Shown: in pieces, positions 35,401-43,626 of the stretch
Layout of the letters: each line of letters opens with the position of its first letter
Position numbering within the stretch: the stretch's first letter is position 1
Source of the DNA: Leishmania infantum JPCM5
Taxonomy: Eukaryota; Euglenozoa; Kinetoplastea; Trypanosomatida; Trypanosomatidae
Assembly: GCF_000002875.2 (NCBI RefSeq)
Contig: NC_009418.2
Coordinates: 1,538,273-1,602,272, forward strand
Direction: 5' to 3'
DNA length: 64,000 nucleotides
The notes under the pieces: generated by a model
Databases searched by the model: none
What the model was told of the DNA's origin: nothing
The model's input: the letters and a program-made list of their open reading frames with translations, nothing else
Program-made: the position numbers and the translations under genes

Positions 35401-37217
35401 CGCAGGTAGAGGTGCTTCAGCGCGTCGAGAATCAGCTGGAGCAGTGCGACGACCTTGTCGGCGAGGAGCTACAGGCGCAAACGCACGCGCTACTCACGGC
35501 GGCGTGGAGTCGCGCGCGGCTCATCCCGGCACGCATCGAGAAGCCCGGCAGCCGCATGCGCAAAGGTGTGCCAGTAGGGAAGCAGCGCAAACTCAGCGAG
35601 CCTACCTCATCTGCGCCGGTGCGCCCGCTTACAGAGGAGGAGGCGGCGCTTCTGCAGCGCATCTCTCGCGGTATTCAGGTGGCGGTCCATCACGGGCACC
35701 TCGATGCCGCCGCTGACCTGAGCGACGCGCTTAGCCATCTTGCGGTTCTTTTGGAGCGGCCTCACATCGCCGCCGCTGCGGCGGAGCGAACGCAGGCGAA
35801 CCAGCTGGTGGGGCTTCTCTGGCGTAGCTGCGTGCACGAGATGGCGGACGGTGCCGAGGGACGGTTGTGGCGGCAGATGCTGGCGGTGCAGCCGCTCTTC
35901 ACGAACTGCACGTCGTACATGCAGCTGGCCGACCAGATCGTGACGGCGACGCCCATGCGACGCGGCTTGCGCAGCTGCAGTCTGTTGTGCGTGCAGGCAG
36001 AGGAAGAGGTGGCAGCGGTCGCGTCGACGGCGCCTGGGAAAGGAGGTCACGCAACAGAGGTGTCGCCGTATGCCGTCGATAGCGCTGTGCTGTCGGTCGC
36101 CATGGGCAACTACCGGACTGGCTTCTGCATCGTCACGCTGCGCCACCCCGACGGCGCTGTGGAGGGACGCCGCAGACACGTGCCTCAGCAAACGTGGGCC
36201 ACACTTGCCGCCACGCTGCAGAGAATCGAGACTCAAAAGCAGGAGCAGCTGGGCAGTGCCGACGATGTGGGTATCGACGCTGCTGAGGAGCGCGTAACGG
36301 CAGAGGACCTCTCGAGCATGCTGGAGGAGCTGAACACCGTGGCGTTGGGGCTGTTTGGGGAGTTTCAAGCATCCTTGCAGCAGTACTGTGAGAAGACGCC
36401 ACTTTACCTGTGTCTCGCGCCGGAGCTGCAGCCCTTTCCATGGGAGCAAACGTGCGTTCTGAGTTGCTGCTCTGTCGTGCTGCGCGAGCTGGGCGCTGCG
36501 GCGGTGGTGTCAAGAACCGGCGAGCTTCAGCGGTCTGGCAAGCGCTCCTTGCAGCACCCGACGAAGCCGGCTGGGCCTAGCTCCACGAAAGGCTCCTCTG
36601 CGGGGCCTCTTGTGTGTCTCGTCGACCTGTTTGGTGATCATCGCGAGTCGGTCCCCGCCATCTGTGGCACAGACCAGAGCAAGTCCAAGGTGCCGCCGCA
36701 GTGTCTTCTGACGTGCAGCTCGGCCGGGGTGCCGCCAGATGCCACGTACCTGACGTGGATGCTTCGGAACACCGCCCCTGGCGCGCTCATCGTGAACATG
36801 TGCGGGAGTTTGACTGATGCTCTGCCGTGGTCCTACCTTGCCTCCCTCACTTTTACGCAACTGCACAGCGTCGTGCTCGCCGATGGCGCCTTCAACACGA
36901 GCTCGCAGTGGCGTGAGGAGCAGTTTCGCTTGTTGGCTTCGGCGACACGGATAGGCAAGGCCGGCAGCCCGCCGTCGCATCCACGATGGATGACGCAGAC
37001 GCTCTTCCTCTTGCGAGGGGCCAAGTTTGTGGCCGCCAACGCACTTCCATGCAGCCCATGCGTAACGGACGCGCTGGCTCGCCGCTGCCTCTCCTCGGCC
37101 TCCTCTGGAAAAGCACTGGTGGAGCAGCTGCGAGGGAAGTCGAGGGACACCAAGATGCCGTTTGTGACGCTGTACGGCGTTCTTCTCGGCAGCGGGCCCT
37201 CTAAGGCAAAGGCGTAG
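29418..37217 (+). CDS. CFAP46: CFAP46-like central-pair protein with degenerate caspase/CHAT-like C-terminus
   Basis: This encodes 2,599 residues (human CFAP46 is about 2,700). CFAP46 belongs to the C1d projection of the axonemal central pair. The N-terminus matches the family order: 'LRVLCAEVAVELKQWSAAAE' (family: 'LFVLCAEQALKMRQ'), then 'WPDSLDAVLTGIRTLWLIAS' and 'PLLSAGHEADVCDAVAFLAT' (family: 'Y..S.LYW....PFL..G.R..L...L'). The first about 2,270 residues are helical, TPR-like repeats with disordered insertions. The last about 320 residues have an alpha/beta fold like separase/CHAT proteases. 'LQPFPWEQTCVLSC' holds the FPWE motif at 2340-2343. The catalytic His-Gly is replaced by Cys2462-Gly in 'ALIVNMCGSL', and the Cys-Ser-Ser-Gly by Asp2489-Gly in 'HSVVLADGAF'. 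It is therefore not an active separase. The start is the first in-frame ATG; the preceding frame opens with a non-ATG codon. Confidence 0.75.
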   Translation: MAGNTSHVKQLLSTARMYRRSDMLHDIVCEVRDAEMTTSRFSAELRVLCAEVAVELKQWSAAAELLKGLGAAQETRLLAVRRAFCEVLVSLHHVDENTSLTEDEKVQEYVAGAASALQALAEAVEVWPDSLDAVLTGIRTLWLIASPLLSAGHEADVCDAVAFLATLHQQLHIGGGYTLVQWLVRAALCLRAAERPNDALTRFSAALEAAALMGNQRLFVQVLRLAAGVILVKEKANVSSKTRSDLLPSYRNRPVHFAVLLTHLVLGGCLEMEACKEDLQSAYHTLSDVADVAQQPPETGASAPRGRKKQAAVKLPPAIRLVDTFAVTESDVIDEVKSDLLLCISLHGTLSPEQVEELEQKRSSSNHRVRSFAAFALVVRESHRHGLRGLGKCADASSISAAHRAELRTLAGELVDVLKNTNTIHDESERQHTLRTGASLLWNLVLPFLQTSTMGDAQAALAAVADVSQAFMPALRKLFLQVTTQQCHTAFEEDNRSLLHQLLPMLQRECQRGEVDGAAPACLFRLQWLQHQMAIREEPESSLTSQEDRCLFAIEQCRGIANPLKRVSVIKTAFRHLPSIVEENDAHTTVAEASELQMAAPAGGALCTRRSTVQLYRELLELCMQDLSASLYAVAMAVAEALRGLPCPLPGAGAADIEEVRAAASLHAATILARQLEEAEPHGAQKDVRSASVVDHRTAAIEESENRLAALLIEAAQRGAEVESRRSGSGGWIAANACVAFLKWKKLSYERGEYRAHLAELLDLQKLYTALYEHDQVQDVELLSDLTTSSVLGLVAEYLETSNPPAGAGTSPLATQMGRDGFAAHVRRLRMCANCEPSNVQLRRAHAMCLEALQIIPGVKQKWFLAMLSPALARLVGDKPRFSPHPQEQLFILLGILAGPSAVSEKVALLINDARPLLRKDPCVRLCAWVAAVATQLGQEEVALECCEVADRLYASNRLGWGSLLEMPSPFSPGGGALAAPGKTTDSGSHKKASMEPALAQLDGQTTFSKPDAEDWEAYAELLYIKAQVGVQHLHGLVSVARNRAVQLLLTNCVNAAIAAVQGPAASKVEHITNAYTLYYTFLRTTRISLETATFVLPSLRMLLSKALLAQLPKRSWSDSFTEVVYQLSCVLVHVSLSSEQDDDARQLVAVLRHLRELLPPRYQKSLKDRELTEVCYRNPSIDDFLQRSKNMEAELQARGWMIVALASKDITGEAEAFALALAASQGGSLATAQCLFENAYAATLRRGDSTPLAQVTRHLQEALRTLEGLPAAAPLLQSLEETDRWHATLADASLTATFLRSQPQRHCPHNGDVAGEVAEAARGERQAAPLKASVKAHSTKITGVTFHHAFLGLRIVSLLFRTTPSHDVVDVGAASVKAAKYAPAPASRRDCAKVMLDYVSCLWHLSAKWLCEGAADEETVALKLPIDTSLYYNYAEPSAAAQRLRRCVPDEEFKLNTEGLWQCLLDLGDYLARTGDEPHSFMVYSWVRFSVALAFGGARGDSRCGLVQRLCNWKMCAAAASSGLSDDPYVAALNQLADTRSLVEEAVKRDVEGKCVSPSSEAAMVVSECEVRIHLGQTEQAATLAEDVLCRGLECASWNTAATRARALRVRARHEAICLRYGDALRTLQQAFQLIGAATPSSAPTVISVPLWTELCSDRLAVLMDSQATAEAVQWAGTVRQQLHQWRAAASPSAMQVDTTHTACLRADVEDALELWISRLVTTLTPQVPVGDALSHPTACSPPEHRRADTEELLRELLLVAEGPTTLHSCLYTTHAKWHVRDRVTPQWLAQHSAKVDDVRTRLLVLLAEMRVLDELSLRLQTARASCKVGVGSPGQGEVDAATATSMSFWQGALVYWTAIDRLEASELASYLLVAFRHLSMEDLQLPTSSAPAHCEREVLRLIRGAASSSCAATVERAPHAEEQAVMVGARWQRDGARETDELRQALQHYSVTDARAQYIMDVSAVPALLEKAAAHCRQWPHTRLAAAIVVAVAQVEVLQRVENQLEQCDDLVGEELQAQTHALLTAAWSRARLIPARIEKPGSRMRKGVPVGKQRKLSEPTSSAPVRPLTEEEAALLQRISRGIQVAVHHGHLDAAADLSDALSHLAVLLERPHIAAAAAERTQANQLVGLLWRSCVHEMADGAEGRLWRQMLAVQPLFTNCTSYMQLADQIVTATPMRRGLRSCSLLCVQAEEEVAAVASTAPGKGGHATEVSPYAVDSAVLSVAMGNYRTGFCIVTLRHPDGAVEGRRRHVPQQTWATLAATLQRIETQKQEQLGSADDVGIDAAEERVTAEDLSSMLEELNTVALGLFGEFQASLQQYCEKTPLYLCLAPELQPFPWEQTCVLSCCSVVLRELGAAAVVSRTGELQRSGKRSLQHPTKPAGPSSTKGSSAGPLVCLVDLFGDHRESVPAICGTDQSKSKVPPQCLLTCSSAGVPPDATYLTWMLRNTAPGALIVNMCGSLTDALPWSYLASLTFTQLHSVVLADGAFNTSSQWREEQFRLLASATRIGKAGSPPSHPRWMTQTLFLLRGAKFVAANALPCSPCVTDALARRCLSSASSGKALVEQLRGKSRDTKMPFVTLYGVLLGSGPSKAKA

Positions 37218-38028
37218 GCGACGCGGAACAATGGGGCGCCGCTTGGAGAGGTTACGCACGGCGGTGCAAGGACGGCTCTTACCTCACCCCTTTTCCTTCC
37301 CCTCCTCCTCTCTCCTCTTTACCGTGTGTCTTTGTTGTGTGCTCGTATGTTCTGTGCATGTGAAAGCATGCGTGCGCTCGCATCGCTTGCCGCCACCACT
37401 CATGTAAACGAGCGGACGTGATTCTCGCACGATATGTTCTACGAGGGGGCGCACTGGCACCCACGCATCCCCTCCTCGTTTACTTCTCTTGGCTTTTTTT
37501 TGTTCTCTTGCAGGGGGATGGGCGTGTGTTAGGCGTCTCTCTCTTTTCTTTGGCCGCGCGCCCTTTGCGTTGCCGTTGCACGGCGGGTGAGTAGGAAGCG
37601 ATGGTGCCGACCTGGAATGGTGCAGCGAGATAGAAAACGTGGTAGAGGCAAAGGCGCGTCAAGGGGCTTCTGTAGCAGCTTAAGCTCTGCCCGACGACGG
37701 GTGTCTGGTGCCCCGTCGCTGAGGTCCAAAGGAGTATTGGTGGAGGTCATTGCATTCATCCCGTCCTTCTGCGCGCGCGCATGGCCATTGCGGCAGCGGA
37801 CTGCACTGCAAGTTTCTATGCTGTCGGGGAGAGAATGCAGGCGCCACCGCACCTCCCGATGTGCGCCCTGTGCGGTTTGTCTTTCGCCACCACCTGCACT
37901 TTTCATGTGCTCTCTCTCTCTCTTTCTTTGCTTGCCACGTTGCTTCACACAGCAGCAGGAGACGGTCACGCTGCTGATTCGAAGCCGTCGGCCCGGCTAC
38001 GCGCCCATTCACGTACACGAGAGGCGGC
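37218..38028 (+). other. intergenic/UTR stretch
   Basis: C/T-rich near 37281-37335 and 37468-37515, and more mixed between. No gene seen. Confidence 0.65.
37910..37952 (+). promoter_or_regulatory. predicted trans-splice acceptor
   Basis: A CT dinucleotide-rich tract ends in 'tgcttcacacag' with AG at 37951-37952, 76 nt before the ATG at 38029. Confidence 0.6.
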
Positions 38029-38967
38029 ATGAGCAGGTTTCTCAGCACTGTTTTCGGCAAGTCGGTGGCAGCACGGACATCAGCAAAGATAGCCGAGCCC
38101 CCTGCCGCTCTTTCATATGCGCTCGCCTCGTTTCGCTGGCACATGGACACGCGCCCACCGGCAAAGTTTATTGCCGTTCACGATTACCTCGGCAGCTGCG
38201 CATCGTTGCAGCAGTTGCTAAACGAGTCCATCGCAGATCTCCCGCTGTCGCGGCTAACGCCGACAGAGCCGCTAGAGGTGTACTGCGCCGACCTCCGCGG
38301 TCACAACTTCTCTGAGGCGGCCCCGATGACATCCGATTCCGCCTATCTGCTCGCCTGCGCTGCGGACATCATTAAGATGCAGGAAGACATTCTCCGCTCT
38401 GAAGCAGGGCTGCTAGGTCTTGGTTTTGGTTCTCTCGTTGCCTCCTGTGCCGCCCTGCATGCGCCCGACGCCTTCTCCTCCCTCACCCTCTTCGTGAGGG
38501 AGATAGCGCAGCTGCAGCGGTGCCTGCCTTCCTCTTACCCGGTCGGTGAGCTTCTGCGACGCGCGCCAGCCAACGCCACAGGGCTGGCAGAGCTAAATAG
38601 CTACCTGCGGGATCTAATACCCGATCCGGCAGAACGGGCTGCCCTTCTCGCCGCCGTGGAGGTGCGACGTGGCCTGGCCCGGTTCCGATTCAGTAATGAT
38701 CTACTTCAGTACACCGAGCCGTTTGTGCTTAATTCACCGGCGGGCAGCACGTTCACGAAGCCCACGGTCGTGTACCTGTGCGGCAAAGATGGCGCCATCT
38801 CTCCGGAAGAGGAGGCCCGAGTGCGCGCACGCTTCCCTGCGGTGAAGTTTGTCAAGCTCGACACGCAGGGGGAGACGCTGACGTCTCCCGAAGTGCGTCT
38901 TGTTCCGCTGTTTCTTCAGTCTTGCGGCATGCTTGGCGAGATCAACGAGGCGAACATGGAGCGATGA
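38029..38967 (+). CDS. alpha/beta-hydrolase-fold protein lacking the nucleophile serine (ABHD11-like pseudoenzyme?)
   Basis: This encodes 312 residues. The N-terminus is basic and Ser/Ala-rich ('MSRFLSTVFGKSVAARTSAK'), consistent with mitochondrial import. The fold is suggested by 'KFIAVHDYLGSCASLQQLL' (oxyanion-type HG-loop position), 'LEVYCADLRGHNFSEA' (the family's 'V...D.R.HG.S'), a nucleophile elbow at 130-134 reading GLGFG in 'GLLGLGFGSLVASCAALHAP', and a late 'TVVYLCGKDGAISPEEEARV' strand-plus-turn (acid position). The expected elbow is GxSxG. Here the serine position is Gly132, so classical hydrolase activity is unlikely; Ser135 is three residues too far along. The order and spacing resemble ABHD11-type mitochondrial hydrolases. 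A structural or chaperone-like role is an inference only. The start is the first ATG, 76 nt after a predicted acceptor. Confidence 0.75.
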   Translation: MSRFLSTVFGKSVAARTSAKIAEPPAALSYALASFRWHMDTRPPAKFIAVHDYLGSCASLQQLLNESIADLPLSRLTPTEPLEVYCADLRGHNFSEAAPMTSDSAYLLACAADIIKMQEDILRSEAGLLGLGFGSLVASCAALHAPDAFSSLTLFVREIAQLQRCLPSSYPVGELLRRAPANATGLAELNSYLRDLIPDPAERAALLAAVEVRRGLARFRFSNDLLQYTEPFVLNSPAGSTFTKPTVVYLCGKDGAISPEEEARVRARFPAVKFVKLDTQGETLTSPEVRLVPLFLQSCGMLGEINEANMER

Positions 38968-39947
38968 AGTGCCGTGTGCAGTGATGCAGGAGAGATGGTG
39001 CACTCGTATGCACGCGCGCGCGAGAGAAAGAGAATCTGTGCAACGCGTAACTTTCGGCCAGCATGCAAAATCGTGGATGCGTATGCCGTTTGAGTATTCG
39101 TTCTTGGGTGGTGGCGCAAGCCGGAGGCATATACAGGGAGAGAGAAACAGAGAGCCTACGAGATTGTATGTGTGTCTGCAGGGGCGGGTAAGTGCTGGAG
39201 CTGGACTCCGGCTAGGGTGGGCGTGGTGATGACCCTGTGCGACTCTTGTGTCACTCTGCCGTCGCCGTGTACTTTCAGTGGCGTATGTGTTGCTAAAGTA
39301 ACGTACAACAACCGAAAACAATACAAAACGACGCGGACACACGAGCACGCGATGGTTTCCCCCATGATAGGTTCAGCTGCAACAGCGGCCTGTTGTCGTC
39401 TTTTGTCTCTCCCGCGTCATTGGCTTTGATGCTTTCGCCGAACCGCCAGCGGGTCGTCCTCGCCCTCCACGCCATTCTCCACTACCGCCTTTTCATCCGC
39501 CGACTTTGTACGCGCTTTTCTTGTCGTTTTGTCCTACACGCACACGCGAGAGTGCTTGCACCACGTAGTAGACGTTTCTTCTCTGACGTACACTCGCGCA
39601 CACAAGCACGCTCAGAAAACGGCGCCCAGAAAACGGAGGAAAAGCGAAAAGTTGGCAAGTGCACGTGGTACACACGCACACAGCCAGCAAAGGAAGCAGG
39701 TGATTGCCAATACGTCTGCCTCTCTCGTCAAGGTTGTGGCGGTGTGGCGGTTCCGCAGCCCTCCCTCTGCACGCGTGGCGGGTCTGTTAGGCAAACGCGA
39801 GGACGAAGACGCAAGTGAGACACCCTCGCACGGGAAAGTAAAACAGACGGTGCAGCGTTCATCTCGTTTTGCGTCGTGCTTGAGCTCTTCTCTAAAGCAG
39901 TCCACCCCCACGCATTCCTGTCTCTCTCAGCCCACGCCCCAGCAGAA
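38968..39947 (+). other. intergenic/UTR stretch
   Basis: Purine-rich GA segments at 39017-39033 and 39136-39157 are followed by T/C-rich sequence (39401-39540). No gene seen. Confidence 0.65.
39915..39930 (+). promoter_or_regulatory. predicted trans-splice acceptor for EMC1
   Basis: 'ttcctgtctctctcag' ends in AG at 39929-39930, leaving a 17-nt gene-encoded 5'UTR before the ATG at 39948. Confidence 0.6.
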
Positions 39948-42395
39948 ATGCTTCGCGCTATACCGCTTGTCTGCGTAGCGGCGGTGCTGCTGACATGCCT
40001 GCCAGTGGCCGCTATCCACGAGGATGAGCAAGGTCTGCGTGACTGGATAATGCATCTCGTCGGGAACGTGCAGGATAGTGCCGCGCAGGTGGCGACAAAT
40101 CCACAACTGCTCTACGTCGCTTCCGAGGACGGCGCCGTGGCTGCGATCGCCGTCGGCGCCTATGGTGGCTTGAACCTGACGTGGCGTCAGATATCCTCTG
40201 CGACGCCTTTGTGCGTCGCTGCTGGCCCGCAGGCGGTGCTGACAGTGAACAATGCCGGTGTGGCTACCTTGATGAGCCCTACAACGGGATCCATCGAGGT
40301 GACGTACGCACTTCAGACAGTAACCACGACTCTACAGGCGGCCGCGTGCTCGGTGGTCAGCGGGAAGGCTGTCGTGGTCACCTACGACGGCGCCACGCTG
40401 AAGCGCTTCGAGTTTTCGACGGCCTCGGAAGAGCAATCCATCCCGGTCGCCGCGTATGCAAGCGCGTCTGGTGAGGTGTCCAAGATGTACGTCGCCGGCT
40501 CCGTGCTTCTCGTGAACCACGGAAGCGACTCTGCCGACGTTCTCCGCCTTGACAACCTCGCCAAAGAGCGCAGCGTGGCCGGCATGGCCACGAGCATCGC
40601 CGCTGACGGTCACTTCACCACCCGCGACGCGGCCACCGTCCGCTCTTTTCCTACTAACGGCGCCGCAAGTGAGGTGGCGTGCTCTGACTGTGGCATCGCC
40701 GTCGTGAGGAACGCGCACACCGGCGAGCCCACTGGCGTCGTCCGTGTGGAGACGCAGGTGGACATGCTGCGCATCACGTACCCGAACTCGGTCGTGACGA
40801 TTCCTAACATCTGCAGCAGCATCACCGCCTACCCTCTCCTGGCATTCGAGAAGGACGACGGCGACGTTATCGTGCTGATCAAGACCAGCGCGCACAACCT
40901 TCTTCTCGTGAGCGCGGCGGAGGGACTCGTGTGGCGCCGCTTTGAGGCGCTCGCGAACGTGGCTGCCGCCGCGATTGTGGAGCCGATGGAGGCGCTGGAC
41001 CACTTCCATTTCAACAAGAACATCTTGCTGGTCTCCCGCTTCGGCACGCTCTACTCGATTCCCATCGCGGGCATGGGTGCGCAGGTGGACTACATCAAGG
41101 ACTTTTCGCAGGAGCTGGCGGCGGCCATGAAGGCCCCATCGATGGCCAAGGTGCAGGTGCGGGAGCTGGCCGTGCGAGACGACGGCCGCACCGCCGTGGT
41201 GCACGCGGAGTCCGGCGCGACGAGTGGCCACATCTTGATCGACCTGGCGGAGCGCATGGTCACTAGTGTGACGACCTGCGAGAACGCCGTTCTTTCAACC
41301 CCCGAGCTGGAGGTGGCGGCTGACCTCTCTGTCAGGGGCTCGCTTTCGCACGGTGTCTTCTACACATATGCCAGCCACGCCGAGTCCGGCACAATCGAGG
41401 GATACAGCGTCAGCGCGGCGGCGGGTGCGCGCCCTACGTGGGTGGTGCAGATGCCCTCGGCCATTGTGGCGCACGCCGCCGGCAGTGAGCCGCGCCGGAC
41501 AGATGTTGTGAACAACTTGCGCGTGTACCCGAACATCTCGGGCAGGGAGATGGTTGAGGAGGTGCGCCGCACCTACCCAATGCGCAACGTCATCGCCGTG
41601 GCGCATTATGAGCCGTCCGAGGAGGAGCTGCCGTCGCTGGTGATCACCGCGATCGATGTGGTGACGGGCAGCATCTTGGCGACGACACGTCATGCGAACG
41701 TGGAGGGGGACGTGAAGATGGTTATTGTGGAGCACGCCATTGTCTACTACTATCTCGACGCCAAGAAAATGCGCTACTGCTTCGGCGTGTGGGAGCTGTT
41801 TGAGGATGAGAACAGCCCGGTGGTGTTCAAGACAGCCGGCGCCACGATTCCGCAGATTATCGCCTCCTTCTTCGTCAACACGAAGCGCGAGTTCAGCTCC
41901 CGTGCAACGCGCCCGCCGATCGTGGTGGTGTCGACTCTCGGCTCCTTTGGCGGCCCGCTCGCTGATATGGGCGTCACCACCTCCTACAACGCCATCGCCC
42001 GAAAAAGCCTTGTGCTGGCGTACGCGACGGGCCGTGTGGTGGTGGTGGAGCTGCGACACCTACTCGCCGGTAACCAGATGCCCCTGCCAGGTGCGAAGGA
42101 CCGCCAAATGTCGCACCTTCTGCTCCCCAGCTTCTTGTTCGCGTCGCACAAGTACCGCGTTGCCTTTCCGCGCAAGATCACGACGGAACCGACGCTGCTG
42201 GAGAGCTCTTGTCACGTGGTGGTGTCGGGCCTCGACCTCTTTTACGTGCGCTCGTCGTCCGGCAAGCCGTTCGATCTGCTCAATAGTGACTTCAACAAGC
42301 CGCTGCTTATCACACTCGTGTGCGGCTTTGCTGCGCTGTCCGTGATGGCGCGCTACTTTGTTAATCGCAAGGCCCTCAATTCGGCGTGGCAGTAG
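39948..42395 (+). CDS. EMC1: ER membrane protein complex subunit 1 (EMC1)
   Basis: This encodes 815 residues (human EMC1 is 993, so it is compact). EMC inserts tail-anchored and multi-pass proteins into the ER membrane, and EMC1 is its large lumenal beta-propeller subunit. Evidence is threefold. A cleavable-looking signal peptide lies at 1-22 ('MLRAIPLVCVAAVLLTCLPV'). Repeated beta-propeller blades begin at 'QLLYVASEDGAVAAIAV' and 'LNLTWRQISS', the family's lumenal pattern. The C-terminal domain includes 'TRPPIVVVSTLGS', 'YNAIARKSLVLAYATGRVVV', 'LLPSFLFASHKYRVAFPRKI' and 'TLLESSCHVVVSGLDLFYVR'. It ends in 'FDLLNSDFNKPLLITLVCGF' and 'VNRKALNSAWQ', with the transmembrane helix at about 784-803 and the family's short basic cytosolic tail. 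The start is the first in-frame ATG, giving a typical signal peptide. Confidence 0.9.
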   Translation: MLRAIPLVCVAAVLLTCLPVAAIHEDEQGLRDWIMHLVGNVQDSAAQVATNPQLLYVASEDGAVAAIAVGAYGGLNLTWRQISSATPLCVAAGPQAVLTVNNAGVATLMSPTTGSIEVTYALQTVTTTLQAAACSVVSGKAVVVTYDGATLKRFEFSTASEEQSIPVAAYASASGEVSKMYVAGSVLLVNHGSDSADVLRLDNLAKERSVAGMATSIAADGHFTTRDAATVRSFPTNGAASEVACSDCGIAVVRNAHTGEPTGVVRVETQVDMLRITYPNSVVTIPNICSSITAYPLLAFEKDDGDVIVLIKTSAHNLLLVSAAEGLVWRRFEALANVAAAAIVEPMEALDHFHFNKNILLVSRFGTLYSIPIAGMGAQVDYIKDFSQELAAAMKAPSMAKVQVRELAVRDDGRTAVVHAESGATSGHILIDLAERMVTSVTTCENAVLSTPELEVAADLSVRGSLSHGVFYTYASHAESGTIEGYSVSAAAGARPTWVVQMPSAIVAHAAGSEPRRTDVVNNLRVYPNISGREMVEEVRRTYPMRNVIAVAHYEPSEEELPSLVITAIDVVTGSILATTRHANVEGDVKMVIVEHAIVYYYLDAKKMRYCFGVWELFEDENSPVVFKTAGATIPQIIASFFVNTKREFSSRATRPPIVVVSTLGSFGGPLADMGVTTSYNAIARKSLVLAYATGRVVVVELRHLLAGNQMPLPGAKDRQMSHLLLPSFLFASHKYRVAFPRKITTEPTLLESSCHVVVSGLDLFYVRSSSGKPFDLLNSDFNKPLLITLVCGFAALSVMARYFVNRKALNSAWQ

Positions 42396-42789
42396 GCGCG
42401 TTTTCGATTCGCGCGCGGCTAAGCACGGAAGTGGTGTTGCGGCGCGAACAAGGCACAGAGAGTTGTTGTTTCGTTTTTGTTGTCGTTGTTGTTCTGTTTT
42501 TCTGAGCTGTAGCGTGTGCAACGTTCGTGCTCGTGCCGCAGTTGTCCACGCCCGGGCCCCTCTGTCTGTCTCGGATGGTGTCTCGATGTGCCCTTTGTTT
42601 GTTCGCTTATTTTTGCTTTAAACTCCTTCTGAATGGCGGCTGCAACCGCCCCTCCACCCCCCCCCCGCTTACACACACACGCGCGCCGAAAACGTTTGAC
42701 CAAAGAAAATGGAGTAGATGATGCGCGGCTGCTGCTCTTGTCAGCTCACCTTCCCGCGCTTCCTCTTGCAGTCTCTACCGAGGGTGTGG

Positions 42790-42840
42790 TTGTGTGTGTG
42801 TGTGTGTATGTGGGTGTGTGGGGGTGTGTATATCTGTGTA
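42790..42840 (+). repeat. GT-rich simple repeat
   Basis: Alternating TG units with GGG interruptions, read directly from the sequence. Confidence 0.85.
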
Positions 42841-43408
42841 TGCCATTATGGGAGGTGGCGTTTGAGATGGTAGTGTGCATACTTCTCTCCGACGACAACG
42901 GGTGTTTGCATGCACGTGTATATATGTAGGTGCTCGTGTGCGTGAGTCTGTGTGTGAGTCGGAGTGCAGTGGCGATCTTTTTTTTTAACACGTCGGGTTT
43001 TGTCTGTGTGTAGGTTAAGCGCTCTGATATTGCTGTGTGCGGACGTGTGTGAAAGGCAGCAACGATATGACAACCACATGTTGAGGGCGCATGGGGCGCC
43101 GCATACCGGTGTATGGCCAGCGGGCAGTCAAAACGCCACCGCGGATACCACCACGAGCCCTGTCGACTTGCAGGACGAAAAGGATGCGCCTCCTTGTCCA
43201 CCGCGCTGTGCCGCTGCATTACTGAGGACCCTAGATGGCTCGCTCACGCCGTTCTCCTGCCTTTGCTGTGTCACCAGCCTGGCCTATTTCCAGCCCCTGT
43301 CCTCCTTGAGCGGCAGACTCCGCTCCGCCGTACTTGGCCGCGGGCCAGTCGCCTGTGTCATCACCACCACGACCACCGTTCCTCCTCCTGCACACCTTTT
43401 CGGCTAAC

Positions 43409-43483
43409 TCGTTTGCTCGCTCTCCTTTTCCCCGGCTTGCGTTGTCACCTCTTCTTCTCTATCCTGCCACACGGGCCGCTCAG
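43409..43483 (+). promoter_or_regulatory. predicted trans-splice acceptor
   Basis: C/T-rich sequence ('ctctccttttccccggc', 'cacctcttcttctctatcc') is followed by AG at 43482-43483, about 143 nt before the ATG at 43627. Confidence 0.5.
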
Positions 43484-43626
43484 CTCGCCTTGCGTGCCCG
43501 CGCATGACATGTGAAATTCCGTCAGCGATCGAATTGTCACGGACAGGCAAGGTCTGCGACGAGCGCGCAAACGTCCGCGTTCCGCGCTCATTCCAAGAAA
43601 GGGGTAGCTGACAGTAATCGCAGGCA

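Larger units (their letters stand above)
42396..43626 (+). other. long intergenic/UTR stretch
   Basis: It contains a C-run near 42653-42664, a GT-rich run at 42790-42840, a T-run at 42979-42987 and C/T-rich sequence near the next gene. No gene supported. Confidence 0.65.

Noticed and set aside
36100..37217. Active separase
   Set aside because: The catalytic His-Gly and Cys-Ser-Ser-Gly positions are substituted, and the rest of the protein follows CFAP46.
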